Both the position numbers and the translations under genes were made by a program. 64,000 bases of DNA from Candidatus Poseidoniaceae archaeon (GTDB lineage Archaea; Thermoplasmatota; Poseidoniia; Poseidoniales; Poseidoniaceae). Location of the stretch: positions 1 to 64,000 of the forward strand of contig CALHIR010000003.1 in the NCBI GenBank assembly GCA_938030705.1, read 5' to 3'. Positions 45,989-56,470 of this stretch are shown one piece after another. Numbering within the stretch: the stretch's first letter is position 1; the number at the start of each line of letters is the position of its first letter. Under the pieces are notes generated by a model. It had not been told where the DNA came from, did no database searches, and saw only the letters and a program-made list of their open reading frames with translations.

Positions 45989-47872
45989 ATGAGCAAAGTG
46001 ATTGGAATTGACCTAGGAACAACGAACAGCTGCGTGGCCACCATCGAAAACGGTGAACCCGTGGTGATACCGAACGCAGAAGGCGCCCGCACCACCCCCT
46101 CCGTGGTGGCGTTCGCCAAAGACGGGGGTGAGCGACTCATCGGCGTAACGGCGAAGCGACAAGCGGTGACCAATGCGGACCGAACCATGATCTCCGTGAA
46201 GCGGCACATGGGAACGAAGTGGTCCACCGATGTGGACGATACCACCTACACTCCGCAGGAAGTCTCGGCCTTTATTCTACAAAAGCTGAAAGCGGACGCT
46301 GAGGCTTACCTTGGCCACGAAGTGAAGCAAGCGGTCATCACCTGTCCGGCCTACTTTACCGACGCCCAACGAAAAGCGACCAAGGACGCCGGTCGTATCG
46401 CCGGCCTTGAGGTCCTGCGCATCATCAACGAACCCACGGCTGCCGCTCTGGCGTACGGCGTGGACAAAACCCAAGACCAGACCATTTTGGTCTACGACCT
46501 GGGCGGTGGAACTTTTGACGTCTCTGTGCTTGAAATCTATGAAGTCGATGGACAACCTCAGATTGAGGTGAAAGCAACGGCGGGCAACAACAAGCTCGGT
46601 GGCGATGACTTCGACGAGAAGATCATGAAATGGATGGTGGCCGAGTTCAAGAAGGACACCGGCATTGATCTCTCCAAGGACAATCAAGCCATGTCACGGT
46701 TGAAGGAAGCCGCCGAGAAAGCGAAAATCGAAATCTCTGGAACCCAGCAGACGCAGATTAACCTGCCTTTCATTTCCATGGCGGACGGACAACCTGTCCA
46801 CATGGACCTCTCCCTTTCACGAGCGAAGTTCGAAGACCTCATCGCCAAACTCATCGAGAAGACGATGGTTCCTACCCGACAAGCCATGAAGGACGCTGGC
46901 CTGAAGAAGGGCGATGTGGACAAGGTGATTTTGGTCGGCGGTTCTACCCGTGTTCCTGCGGTTCAAGAAGCCGTTGAGAAAGAAGCCGGAAAGCCCCCCT
47001 ACAAAGGCATCAATCCCGATGAGGCCGTCGCCATGGGCGCCGCTCTTCAAGCGGGCATCATCGCCGGTGACGAAGGCGTATCGGATATTTTGCTCCTCGA
47101 CGTAACCCCCCTCACGTTGGGCATCGAGACCCTCGGCGGTGTTATGACCACGATGATTGAGCGAAACACCACCATTCCCGCTCGACGTTCTGAAATCTAT
47201 TCCACGGCCTCCGACAACCAGCCGGCGGTGGAGATCCACGTCTTGCAGGGCGAGCGAGAATTTGCCAAAGACAACGTCACGTTGGGCCAGTTCCAACTCG
47301 TTGGTATTCCTCCCGCACCACGCGGGGTGCCTCAAATTGAAGTCACCTTTGACATCGACGCCAACGGCATCGTCAACGTCAGTGCTAAGGACATGGGCAC
47401 CGGCAAAGAACAATCCATCAAGATTGAATCTGCCACCTCCCTCACCGAAGACGAGATTCAGAACAAGATTGCTGAAGCCGAGAAGTTCGCTGAAGAAGAC
47501 CAGCGCCGCAAGGCCAAGGTCGAGCTTCGAAACATGGCAGACCAAGTGGTTTACCAGACGCGCCGAACCCTTGAGGAATCGGCTGACAAACTGGACGACA
47601 GCGATGTTGACCCGGTGAAGGTTCACTTGGATGAACTGGAAAAGATGGTGCAGGACGACGATGGTAAACCCATCGACATCGACGCCATGGACGATGCCGC
47701 TATTCAGGCCAAAGTCAAGGAAATCGAGGAGGCCATGCACGGCGTCTCGACCAAACTCTACGAAGCCGCTGCTGCCGAAATGGCACAGCAAGAGGGCGGT
47801 GAAGACGGCGACATCAGCGTTGACGACGGCGTCGTCGATGCCGACTTTGAAGTGGTCGAAGACGAGGACTGA
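45989..47872 (+). CDS. dnaK: Chaperone DnaK (Hsp70)
   Basis: [62 protein letters not shown]. Confidence 0.97.
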   Translation: MSKVIGIDLGTTNSCVATIENGEPVVIPNAEGARTTPSVVAFAKDGGERLIGVTAKRQAVTNADRTMISVKRHMGTKWSTDVDDTTYTPQEVSAFILQKLKADAEAYLGHEVKQAVITCPAYFTDAQRKATKDAGRIAGLEVLRIINEPTAAALAYGVDKTQDQTILVYDLGGGTFDVSVLEIYEVDGQPQIEVKATAGNNKLGGDDFDEKIMKWMVAEFKKDTGIDLSKDNQAMSRLKEAAEKAKIEISGTQQTQINLPFISMADGQPVHMDLSLSRAKFEDLIAKLIEKTMVPTRQAMKDAGLKKGDVDKVILVGGSTRVPAVQEAVEKEAGKPPYKGINPDEAVAMGAALQAGIIAGDEGVSDILLLDVTPLTLGIETLGGVMTTMIERNTTIPARRSEIYSTASDNQPAVEIHVLQGEREFAKDNVTLGQFQLVGIPPAPRGVPQIEVTFDIDANGIVNVSAKDMGTGKEQSIKIESATSLTEDEIQNKIAEAEKFAEEDQRRKAKVELRNMADQVVYQTRRTLEESADKLDDSDVDPVKVHLDELEKMVQDDDGKPIDIDAMDDAAIQAKVKEIEEAMHGVSTKLYEAAAAEMAQQEGGEDGDISVDDGVVDADFEVVEDED

Positions 47873-47931
47873 TGGAAACGCCCAGCCTCTCCAAGCGCTT
47901 CGCTTATGGGGAAGCGGTCGGTGGATGAACC

Positions 47932-49524
47932 ATGAGCGAAGTCCCCATTCTCAAGGAGACCACGCGCTCTACGGGTCGCGAGGCCCTACGAAACAACATC
48001 ACCGCCGCTATGGCGTTGGCGGGAGCGGTTCGCAGCACCCTTGGCCCGCTGGGTCAAGACAAGTTGCTCATCGACGATGAAGGTCGAACCATGGTCACCA
48101 ACGACGGCGTTACCGTCCTCGAATCGGCCAAAGTGGAACACCCTGTCGCCAACATGCTGATCAACGCCTCCACCACACAAGACCGAATCGCTCGGGACGG
48201 CACCACGAGCGCCGTGTTGCTCTCCGCAGAATTGTTGCAAAACGCGTGGGAACTTGTGCTCCAAGGCGTTCATCCCTCGGCCATCGCCCGAGGCTATCGC
48301 CACGCTGAGGAAGCCTGCCGGAACCACTTCGAGAACCTCATCATCGAGGCCACGGAGGAGCAGATGCTGGCCGCAGCCACCACCTCACTCTCTGGGAAAA
48401 TCCACCAAGCGATGCAACGTCAATTGGCGGCCTTGGCCATCCAAGCAGCAAAGGCCGTGGTTGAACAGCGCCCCTCGGGAACCCTTGCCGACCCAACGCG
48501 TGTCAAAATCCTCACCCAAACGGGCGGAAGCATGGCCGATTCGTCCTTGGTAACCGGTTTGGTCCTCGCCAAAAAGCGAGTATCCGACCAAATGCCAAAG
48601 CAACTTCCCTCGGGAAAAATCGCCCTGGTGGACGGTGGGCTGGAACGCAGAGAACTGATGAGTAACCTCAAACTGAACGTTTCCAATACGGGCGTGCTCG
48701 AAAGTTTTCGACAGAAGGAAAAGGCCGTCCTGCTCGAACAAATCGACCACCTTGTTCACCTTGGCGTGACGCTTTTGGCGTGCAAAGAGGGCATTGATGA
48801 CGATGTGCATGCTGCCCTCACCGATGCCGGCATCCAGGCTTATCGTCGCGTCTCGCGAGCCGACCTCGACCTGCTGGCCCGAGGCACAAAGGCCACTCTC
48901 AACAACGACGTGAAAGGCCTGACGGCTTCGGATTTGGGGGTCTTCATCCAGAGCAGCAACGAGCGTTGGAACGGCGTCATGCACTGGATTGTGGAAACTG
49001 AAGAAGGCGGAGCGACCTTCATCGCCAAAGGGTCAACCAACGAAGTGGTTGGGGAAATAGAGCGTTGTTTTGCTGACGCTCTGGGCGTAGCGTGTCAACT
49101 GCTTGAGGAACCGGCGCTCCTGCCGGGCGGTGGCGCCACACAGATTGCACTTGCCCGACACCTTCGAAGATACGCTGAAGGCTTTGCTGGACGTGAGCAA
49201 CTGGCTGTTGAGGCTTATGCTGACGCGCTTGAAATCATTCCCAGAACCCTGGCGCAAAACGCTGGTTTGGATCCTCTCGACTCCCTGCTTCAAACGGTGG
49301 CCAGACAAACAACAGACGGGGGACCAAACGCCCATTTCATCGGACTCAACATCGAGAACAAACAACCCGCAAACATGGTCGAAGACGGCGTGGTTGAACC
49401 CTTGCGCATCACCCGACAAGTGCTTGCAGGGGCAACCGAAGCAGCCCTGTCCGTCCTCCGAATTGACGATGTGTTGTGGGCAAAGCAAGACCCCACGGTT
49501 CCTGAGATTCCTGAAGAAGACTGA
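47932..49524 (+). CDS. Thermosome subunit (group II chaperonin)
   Basis: RSTLGPLGQDKLLIDDEGRTMVTNDGVTVLESAKVEHPVANML, GREQLAVEAYADALEIIPRTLAQNAGLDP. Confidence 0.95.
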   Translation: MSEVPILKETTRSTGREALRNNITAAMALAGAVRSTLGPLGQDKLLIDDEGRTMVTNDGVTVLESAKVEHPVANMLINASTTQDRIARDGTTSAVLLSAELLQNAWELVLQGVHPSAIARGYRHAEEACRNHFENLIIEATEEQMLAAATTSLSGKIHQAMQRQLAALAIQAAKAVVEQRPSGTLADPTRVKILTQTGGSMADSSLVTGLVLAKKRVSDQMPKQLPSGKIALVDGGLERRELMSNLKLNVSNTGVLESFRQKEKAVLLEQIDHLVHLGVTLLACKEGIDDDVHAALTDAGIQAYRRVSRADLDLLARGTKATLNNDVKGLTASDLGVFIQSSNERWNGVMHWIVETEEGGATFIAKGSTNEVVGEIERCFADALGVACQLLEEPALLPGGGATQIALARHLRRYAEGFAGREQLAVEAYADALEIIPRTLAQNAGLDPLDSLLQTVARQTTDGGPNAHFIGLNIENKQPANMVEDGVVEPLRITRQVLAGATEAALSVLRIDDVLWAKQDPTVPEIPEED

Positions 49525-49580
49525 ACGAAGTTCCTTGGCTGTAACCAGTTCTTCAAATAGCCGACGCCCGACGACGAGGA

Positions 49581-51152
49581 GTGTCCGCTGCTTCTGAAGC
49601 CCCTGTTGGCATTGACGATATTGCCATCCATTTCCCTCGTCTTTACATGGACATGAAGGACTTTGCAGACCTTCGGGGAGCCGATTATGGCAAACTCAAC
49701 AAAGGGCTGGGTCTTGAAGCCATGGCCATTCCCGATGTCCATGAAGATACGGCGACCATGGGAGCCATGGCCGTCATGCAATTGATCGACCGGAACGGGT
49801 TGGATCCAAGGACCATCGGCCGTATGTATCTTGGAACAGAATCCGCCCTTGACGGCGCCAAGCCAACAGCGACCTACATTGTTGACATGCTCACCCAACG
49901 CTATGCGGAGCGATTTGGAGAAGACTGCTTCCAAACGTGCGACGTGGTCGACATGACCTTTGCCTGCATTGGTGCAGTCGATGCCTTGCACACCACGCTT
50001 GATTGGGTCGCCCGAGACAACGAAAGCGATGAGCGATTGGGTATCGTCATCTTCTCTGACAACGCCAAATACGCCCTCGAATCCTCCGGTGAATACACTC
50101 AAGGCGCAGGCGGCGGAGCGCTCCTCATTCGCCGCAACCCCCGATTGTTGGAAATCCCGGACTGCATCGGCGTCTCGACCACCCCGGTGCACGATTTCTT
50201 CAAGCCTCGCCGAGAAGTATCCATTCGCTCGGTCATCTCCAACGTGATGCAATTGGCGCAAGAAGCCGGCCAAACGGTCAAGAAAGGCCTCATCGAACGC
50301 ATGATTCGCCATCTACCAAAGTCAACCGTGCGCAAACTCGGTATTTTCGCTCACGGCGAGGAGAAGGTCAGTGTGCACCGGGACGACCCTGTCTTTGACG
50401 GGCAATTCTCAAACCGCTGCTACCAAAACGCCGTGCGTCAGGCCTTCTATGACTTCAGTCAAAAAGCAGAACGCTGCGGCCGAATCGACGCTGAAAACGA
50501 CGCCCCGTTTACCGAACAGTGGTCGCGCATCATCATGCACTTGCCTTACGCTTACCAAGCGAAGCGCATGTTCCCCGACGTCTTCCGACACGACCGTGAA
50601 AACACGCCGATGTGGGACGATGTCATTGCCTCCATCGGGCCCATGCCTGAACAACCCGATTCCACGAGCAGTGAGGCGTTGGAAGCATGGGAAAAGGAGA
50701 AAGACGCTTATCGGCGCCAAATCTCCAAAACCCCACAATACGCCGAGTTCCATGCTGGTCGCATCGAAAAGGGCCAGCGTGCGAGCAGCCTGATTGGGAA
50801 CCAATACACCGGTTCAATTTTCCTCGCCTTGATGTCCACCTTTGAATCGGACCTCGAAGACAACAGCAATCTCGACAACGTCTTGTTCGGAATGTGCGGC
50901 TACGGCTCCGGTGCCAAAGCCAAGGTGTTTGAGGGCAAGGTCAGCCCGCGCTGGCGGGAAGTCGTGGCCACGTGGCGATTGTTTGAACGGCTCGGTGGAC
51001 GCATGGCGATTGACCACGTGACCTACGAGAATCTGCACAAAGGGACACAAGACAGCAGCGTCATTGAACCACGCGGTGAATTTGCCCTCGTCAACATCGG
51101 GGATGAAGGTGTGGAAGAAGGGGCTCGACGCTACCGCTGGATCAAGGCTTAA
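49581..51152 (+). CDS. Hydroxymethylglutaryl-CoA synthase (archaeal/eukaryal mevalonate pathway), probable GTG start
   Basis: VGIDDIAIHFPRLYMDM, YLGTESALDGAKPTATYI, catalytic Cys DMTFACIGAVDAL. Confidence 0.88.
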   Translation: MSAASEAPVGIDDIAIHFPRLYMDMKDFADLRGADYGKLNKGLGLEAMAIPDVHEDTATMGAMAVMQLIDRNGLDPRTIGRMYLGTESALDGAKPTATYIVDMLTQRYAERFGEDCFQTCDVVDMTFACIGAVDALHTTLDWVARDNESDERLGIVIFSDNAKYALESSGEYTQGAGGGALLIRRNPRLLEIPDCIGVSTTPVHDFFKPRREVSIRSVISNVMQLAQEAGQTVKKGLIERMIRHLPKSTVRKLGIFAHGEEKVSVHRDDPVFDGQFSNRCYQNAVRQAFYDFSQKAERCGRIDAENDAPFTEQWSRIIMHLPYAYQAKRMFPDVFRHDRENTPMWDDVIASIGPMPEQPDSTSSEALEAWEKEKDAYRRQISKTPQYAEFHAGRIEKGQRASSLIGNQYTGSIFLALMSTFESDLEDNSNLDNVLFGMCGYGSGAKAKVFEGKVSPRWREVVATWRLFERLGGRMAIDHVTYENLHKGTQDSSVIEPRGEFALVNIGDEGVEEGARRYRWIKA

Positions 51153-51157
51153 GCCTC

Positions 51158-52210
51158 TCAAAAGTCAAGGACAACCTTTCCACAATCACCGTCCATGGCA
51201 AGAAGAACCGCATCTTCAAAGGCCTCGATGCTCATTCGGTGCGTCAAGACCTTGTCTACATCGATGGCTCCTCGTGCAAGCAAGTCATGCATGGTCTCCC
51301 AGGTGGACCACATCTTTCGGCCGTTGATGCCTTTGAGATGGAGGTAGCGGAACACCACCTCGTTCATTGGCACTTCTGGCATGGATTGGCCGTAGACGGA
51401 GAGAATGTTGACGTAGCCCCCCATTCGAGTCGAATGAATGGCGTTGGAAAGCGCCGAGGCAGCCCCCGAAAATTCACAGCTGTTGTCGACACCTCGGCCT
51501 TCGGTCGCCTCAAGAATCGAAGCGACCACGTCGTCGTCCTTGCCCAAGACCATGTCGGCACCGAGTTCCTTGGCCAAATTCATGCGGTAGGTATTGTCCC
51601 AATCCACGGCGATAACGGTGCTTGCCCCCATCGCTTTGGCAGCATTGACGGCGAACAGGCCGATTGGCCCCAAACCATGGACCGCCACGGTGGCTCCTTC
51701 AACCGGACCGCCGGTCAGGGTGTGGATGGCGTTTCCAAGCGGGTCCTGAATAGAAGCGTGGCCGGGGTCAAGGCCTTCGGGGACATGTCGGGCATTGATG
51801 GCTGGAATGACAAAATAAGGCGCAAACGCCCCGTGGCCGTGAACACCGAAGATGGATCCGTTTTCACAAACGTGGGCATTACCTTCATGGCAACGAGGGC
51901 AATCCCAGCAGGCCAAATGGCATTCAATGGCGACATGATCACCGATGTCGTGGCTCGAAACGCCTTCGCCCAACGCCACGACAAGTCCACTGGTCTCGTG
52001 GCCGGTCACGGTGCCCAAAGGAACATTTTCCCGACTCCATTCATCCCACTTCCAAATGTGGAGATCCGTCCCGCAAACCGAGGTGGATTGCGTTTGAACC
52101 AAGACTTCACCGGGACCAGGTTTCGGGACGGCGTGCTCTTCAAGGGTGAACCCCCCGACCTCAGGGCGTGTTTTTGTCCACGCCATCATCGTCGCTGGAA
52201 CGCTTCCCAT
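51158..52210 (-). CDS. Zn-dependent alcohol / L-threonine 3-dehydrogenase family
   Basis: PGEVLVQTQSTSVCGTDLHIWKWDEWS, GHETSGLVVALGEGV, GLGPIGLFAVNAAKAMGAS. Confidence 0.85.
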   Translation of the reverse strand: MGSVPATMMAWTKTRPEVGGFTLEEHAVPKPGPGEVLVQTQSTSVCGTDLHIWKWDEWSRENVPLGTVTGHETSGLVVALGEGVSSHDIGDHVAIECHLACWDCPRCHEGNAHVCENGSIFGVHGHGAFAPYFVIPAINARHVPEGLDPGHASIQDPLGNAIHTLTGGPVEGATVAVHGLGPIGLFAVNAAKAMGASTVIAVDWDNTYRMNLAKELGADMVLGKDDDVVASILEATEGRGVDNSCEFSGAASALSNAIHSTRMGGYVNILSVYGQSMPEVPMNEVVFRYLHLKGINGRKMWSTWETMHDLLARGAIDVDKVLTHRMSIEAFEDAVLLAMDGDCGKVVLDF

Positions 52211-52342
52211 CCTTCGCCCTCAAGACGGTCTTGCTTGGCCACCTTTTCATCCTTCGGTCATCTCGCCTTGGTTGTGCATGGTAGGGTTCTTCGGTATGTT
52301 GATTAGGGAGGCGCGACGGCCTAAAATCCCGTTGATGATGCA

Positions 52343-53968
52343 ATGAAGTACGTCGTAGTCAGCGGAGGAGTCCTCTCGGGACTTGGAAAAGGTGTCACTG
52401 CAAGTAGCATTGGCGTCTTGCTCAAAAGCGCTGGACTGCGGGTCACTTCCATCAAGATTGACCCGTACTTGAACAGCGATGCTGGCACCATGTCACCGTT
52501 TGAGCACGGCGAAGTTTTCGTGCTTGACGACGGAGGCGAAGTCGATCTTGACCTTGGAAACTACGAGCGCTTTCTCGACATCAACCTGTCCAAAGACAAC
52601 AATTTGACGACGGGGAAAATCTATTCTCAAGTCATCGAAGCTGAACGTCGTGGCGATTACCTTGGCAAAACGGTCCAAGTCATCCCCCACATAACCGATG
52701 CGATTCAAGATTGGATTGAAGACGTTGCCAAGCGCCCCGCCGATGGAAGTGAGGAGACACCTGACGCCTGTATCATTGAACTCGGTGGCACCGTGGGCGA
52801 CATTGAATCCTCACCCTACGTAGAAGCCCTTCGTCAATTCCAATTCCGTGTGGGTCGAGAAAACGTCACCTTCGTCCATGTCTCTCTTGTTCCTGTTCTC
52901 GGCCCAGTGGGTGAACAAAAAACCAAGCCAACGCAACACACGGTGAAAGAATTGCGCGGCTTGGGCATCACCCCCGACATTCTCGTATGCAGATCCTCAG
53001 CACCGTTGAACGAAGAGACGAGGAACAAGTTGGCAGCCTTTTGCCACGTCCAGCCAGAAGCGGTCATGTCAACCCACGATGTCCCGAACATCTACCACGT
53101 CCCTCTCATGCTCCAAGAGCAAGGTCTGTGCGACATTTTGGATGTTGACTGCTCGGCCACCCCGCTGCTGAAAGAGTGGAAACAAATGGCGCATCACCTC
53201 GATACGCTCACCAAAGAAGTTCACATCGCCATGGTCGGCAAGTACACCGACCTCTCCGACGCTTACCTCTCGGTCATCAAAAGCTTGCAACATGCGGCCA
53301 TGGCGGTTGACCGAAAACTGGTCATCGACTGGATTGAAGCGAGCCACCTCGAAGAGAATTGGGACGAAAGCGAACACAAGGAGGCGTGGAAACTCCTTCG
53401 TGGTGCGGACGGCGTCTTGGTCCCCGGAGGCTTCGGCGACCGAGGCATCGAGGGGAAAATCCTCGCCGCACACTTTGCACGCACCAACAACGTCCCCTAC
53501 CTCGGCATCTGCCTTGGCCTGCAAATCGCCACCATTGAATTCTGTCGCAACGTGCTCGGCATGACGGGAGCGAACTCCACTGAATTTGAGGACAACCCAG
53601 AGCATGCAGCGGTGGTGTTCATGCCAGAAATTTCCAAAACACACCTCGGAGGCACCATGCGGTTGGGAAGCCGGCCGACACTCTGGCAACACGAAGGTTC
53701 AACCATCCGTGGATTGTACGGGCAGGGTGCATCGGTGGACGAGCGCCACCGGCATCGATACGAAGTCAACCCCGACCTCATTGAACGCATCGAAGAGGCA
53801 GGTCTCGTCTTCGTCGGCAAGGACGAATCGGGGCAACGTTGTGAAATCTTTGAGCTCAACGACCACCCCTATTACGTCGGGGTCCAGTTCCATCCCGAGT
53901 TCAAATCGCGCCCGGGCAGGCCAAGCCCACCTTTCCTCGGTTTGCTTCAGGCCGCCTCAAAGCAATGA
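52343..53968 (+). CDS. pyrG: CTP synthase
   Basis: [43 protein letters not shown]; GATase [19 protein letters not shown]. Confidence 0.97.
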   Translation: MKYVVVSGGVLSGLGKGVTASSIGVLLKSAGLRVTSIKIDPYLNSDAGTMSPFEHGEVFVLDDGGEVDLDLGNYERFLDINLSKDNNLTTGKIYSQVIEAERRGDYLGKTVQVIPHITDAIQDWIEDVAKRPADGSEETPDACIIELGGTVGDIESSPYVEALRQFQFRVGRENVTFVHVSLVPVLGPVGEQKTKPTQHTVKELRGLGITPDILVCRSSAPLNEETRNKLAAFCHVQPEAVMSTHDVPNIYHVPLMLQEQGLCDILDVDCSATPLLKEWKQMAHHLDTLTKEVHIAMVGKYTDLSDAYLSVIKSLQHAAMAVDRKLVIDWIEASHLEENWDESEHKEAWKLLRGADGVLVPGGFGDRGIEGKILAAHFARTNNVPYLGICLGLQIATIEFCRNVLGMTGANSTEFEDNPEHAAVVFMPEISKTHLGGTMRLGSRPTLWQHEGSTIRGLYGQGASVDERHRHRYEVNPDLIERIEEAGLVFVGKDESGQRCEIFELNDHPYYVGVQFHPEFKSRPGRPSPPFLGLLQAASKQ

Positions 53969-53970
53969 CC

Positions 53971-54687
53971 TCAAGCGGTCTCTTCAGCCAGCCAAGCGTT
54001 GACCAATTCCGGGAGGACCTCGCCGGCTTTCCCAAGGTGAACCTCATCAAAAGCATCCACATTCAGCGGTGCTTCGGCGTTCACAAGAACCGTACGCACC
54101 CCGTTGGCCCGGGCAATGTGTACGAGGTCAGATGCAGGGTAAACATGACCTGAACTGCCGACCACAATGAAAACTTCGCAAGCATCAACGGCAGCGTAAA
54201 TATCCTCCATGTGCATCGGTCGTTCACCGAACCATACGATATCGGGGCGCATGCGTTGCGGTTCTACGCAACAGTTGCAGGTCAGGAAATCATCGGTAAG
54301 GTCGGCAGGATCCATTCGAAGTTCCCGATGACCGCTGTTCTCGCACCGTAAGGTTCGCAATTGTCCGTGCATGTGGACAACGTCCTGACTTCCGCCACGC
54401 TCGTGCAAATCGTCCACGTTTTGTGTGATGAGCAGCATGTGTTCCAAACCCTGCTCCAAAGCCGCAAGGGCGTTGTGGGCTGGATTCGGTTGGACCTCTT
54501 GCAGTTGACGTCGCCGACCCTGGTAGAAACCCCAGACCAAGGCGGGGTTGGCCCGCCACGCCTCGGGTGTGGCGACGTCCTCGATATGATATTCTTCCCA
54601 GAGCCCGTCGTTGTCCCTAAACGTTTGAATTCCAGATTCCGCTGAGATGCCTGCGCCTGTTAAAATGACCACTCGTTTTCCTTGCAT
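53971..54687 (-). CDS. cobB: Sirtuin NAD-dependent protein deacylase, CobB-like
   Basis: VVILTGAGISAESGIQTFRD, FYQGRRRQLQE, TQNVDDLHERGGS, HMHGQLRTLRC, RPDIVWFGERP. Confidence 0.93.
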   Translation of the reverse strand: MQGKRVVILTGAGISAESGIQTFRDNDGLWEEYHIEDVATPEAWRANPALVWGFYQGRRRQLQEVQPNPAHNALAALEQGLEHMLLITQNVDDLHERGGSQDVVHMHGQLRTLRCENSGHRELRMDPADLTDDFLTCNCCVEPQRMRPDIVWFGERPMHMEDIYAAVDACEVFIVVGSSGHVYPASDLVHIARANGVRTVLVNAEAPLNVDAFDEVHLGKAGEVLPELVNAWLAEETA

Positions 54688-54781
54688 GTCATGACCATAC
54701 CATGAGATTATATGAATCGCACATGAGTCGTTCTTCCTGCCGATTGTTCACATCATCGGCTCAACAACGCCTCGATTTGCC

Positions 54782-55966
54782 TCAAATCTCCGCGACGCGG
54801 ATAAGTCGCGTCGTCCGGAAACCTTGCAGGATTTTGATGAAGCGTTTGGCTTGGAATTCTGCGTCGAGTTCTTCATCGCCAGTATCGATGCGAACGGCAT
54901 CAAGCCCGATGAGTTTTGAGGGGGTTGCGACGCCGAGAATGTTGCCGTGACCAATGAGCCGAAGAACGTCGGGGGAAAGTTGCAAGTTCCCTCGTCCAAT
55001 GAGGAAGCCCTGTCCGCCCATGGGCGAGAGAAGGAGGAGAAGGGGGCGAGGCCCACGTTCGTCCACATGAGCGCTGATGACCTTCAGGAGGCCATCTTCG
55101 TTGAGGTCGGCGTGAAGGGTATCACCGTGTTGAACATCGATGCCAAGCAGGGTCAATTCTTGCCCCAAGTGCTCACCCATACGTCGTAACGTGCCTCCAC
55201 TGCCCCACACCACCATGAGATCGGGTTCGTCTTCCATGAGGGAAGAAACATGATGAGCCAACCCTTCAATGGTATCTTCTTCACTGACCCGCTCAACCTG
55301 TTCCTTAGCCCCTTGCATAAAGCGGGGTGAAGACGGTGTCCAAGCTTCCCCGTACATGCGGACCTTCCATTCCCCTTTGGCGTAGATGGTTTCGTCCAAA
55401 TCCATCACTTCGGTAATCGCCGTGCGCAAATCGCCCAACGCAAAGGACAGAACGACTTCTGCTGCTGCTTTGGGTGTGGTGGCAAAACAACCCGAATGCA
55501 TTTTCACGCCACCGGGAACACCGATCAAGGCGGTCTTTTGGGCCTCTTCGCCCATTGCTTCCAAGGCTTTCACAATGTCTCGGGTTGTTCCATCACCGCC
55601 GGCATACACCAGCGCCTCAGCGCCGGCTTTGACGAGTTCTTGGACGAGGAGGGTCGTGTCTTCAGGTGAAGTGGTGGCGGGAGTGGTGCCCATCACGTTG
55701 ACCGAAAACGGCGCATCGTCGGCCACTGTAGGCAACCATGTCGAACCCATCCGTCCATCCCATACCAGCAAGTCCAGCGCAACACCGCTCCGATTAAGGG
55801 AAGAAGAGGCCAACGCCACGAGGTGGTTCAAGCATTGATGCATCCGGGGGCCTGCACGGTCTTCAGCGCCGGCGGCACGGGCTTCTTCGGCGCGACCGTC
55901 GCTGCCCTTGAACCCCAATTTGCCACCCAATCCTGCGTCGGGGTTGACCACGATGCCCAGGCGCAT
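54782..55966 (-). CDS. ATP-NAD kinase-like (COG3199-type) protein
   Basis: MRLGIVVNPDAGLGGKLGFKGSDG, LVYAGGDGTTRDIVKAL, GVPGGVKMHSGCFATTP. Confidence 0.85.
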   Translation of the reverse strand: MRLGIVVNPDAGLGGKLGFKGSDGRAEEARAAGAEDRAGPRMHQCLNHLVALASSSLNRSGVALDLLVWDGRMGSTWLPTVADDAPFSVNVMGTTPATTSPEDTTLLVQELVKAGAEALVYAGGDGTTRDIVKALEAMGEEAQKTALIGVPGGVKMHSGCFATTPKAAAEVVLSFALGDLRTAITEVMDLDETIYAKGEWKVRMYGEAWTPSSPRFMQGAKEQVERVSEEDTIEGLAHHVSSLMEDEPDLMVVWGSGGTLRRMGEHLGQELTLLGIDVQHGDTLHADLNEDGLLKVISAHVDERGPRPLLLLLSPMGGQGFLIGRGNLQLSPDVLRLIGHGNILGVATPSKLIGLDAVRIDTGDEELDAEFQAKRFIKILQGFRTTRLIRVAEI

Positions 55967-56074
55967 GTTCCTGCGTGGCGCCGCCCCCTCAAATAGACCT
56001 GCATACGAGAAGTTCTCGCCCAAAGGTAGCCAAATGACCCGAGCCTTCTTGTGGTAGAGGTGGGATGGAACACC

Positions 56075-56389
56075 ATGAAAAGGGCCCCCACGGACAAGCC
56101 GAACCTCGACGACGTTCTCGCTCGGGATTTCTCGGAACTGAAGGCGGGAGAGGAGAACCTCAAGGTTGAGGCGAATCCATCGGTCCCTCAAACCGAAGAG
56201 CAGGCGCCGGCCCTACCGAAGGTCTACAACCAACGCATCGACGCTGTTGAAGACCGAGAGGCGTTCGTCGTCAAACCTCCTGCCGTGGCTTCGAGCAAAG
56301 GCGAACAAAAGGGCGAGGGGACGCCAACTCCGGTCGTGCTCAAAGCCCCGCCAGCCCAACTTGGCGATGATTTTGACGTGGACTGGTAG
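56075..56389 (+). CDS. Small hydrophilic protein of unknown function
   Basis: MKRAPTDKPNLDDVLARDFSELKAGEENL... low-complexity; directly upstream of thrS. Confidence 0.5.
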   Translation: MKRAPTDKPNLDDVLARDFSELKAGEENLKVEANPSVPQTEEQAPALPKVYNQRIDAVEDREAFVVKPPAVASSKGEQKGEGTPTPVVLKAPPAQLGDDFDVDW

Positions 56390-56395
56390 AACCCC

Positions 56396-56461
56396 TCGCT
56401 ACCGGGCAGGAAGGAGCGCGGGATTCATAGCGATGAGGCAACCCCGTAGGGGTTGAAGGAG
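56396..56461 (+). promoter_or_regulatory. Candidate structured leader of thrS: TCGCTA/TAGCGA stem plus CAACCCC-GTA-GGGGTTG hairpin and AAGGAG
   Basis: Perfect 6-bp stem 56396-56401/56428-56433 and 7-bp hairpin 56439-56455, then AAGGAG 9 nt before ATG 56471. Confidence 0.45.
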
Positions 56462-56470
56462 TCTGGTAAC

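Noticed and set aside
46817-47791. 324-aa minus-strand ORF opposite dnaK
   Set aside because: Antisense shadow ORF, a well-known dnaK annotation artefact
49290-50312. 340-aa minus-strand ORF across thermosome/HMGS junction
   Set aside because: Antisense to two well-supported genes
53971-54687. Sirtuin apparently missing the first zinc CxxC pair
   Set aside because: E. coli CobB shows the same kind of CSxSGQ replacement, so this is a subfamily trait, not decay
56402-56421. CCGGGCAGGAAGGAGCGCGG resembling the SRP RNA GGAAGGA tip
   Set aside because: Too short and lacks the flanking helix 8 symmetry and ~300-nt context of archaeal SRP RNA
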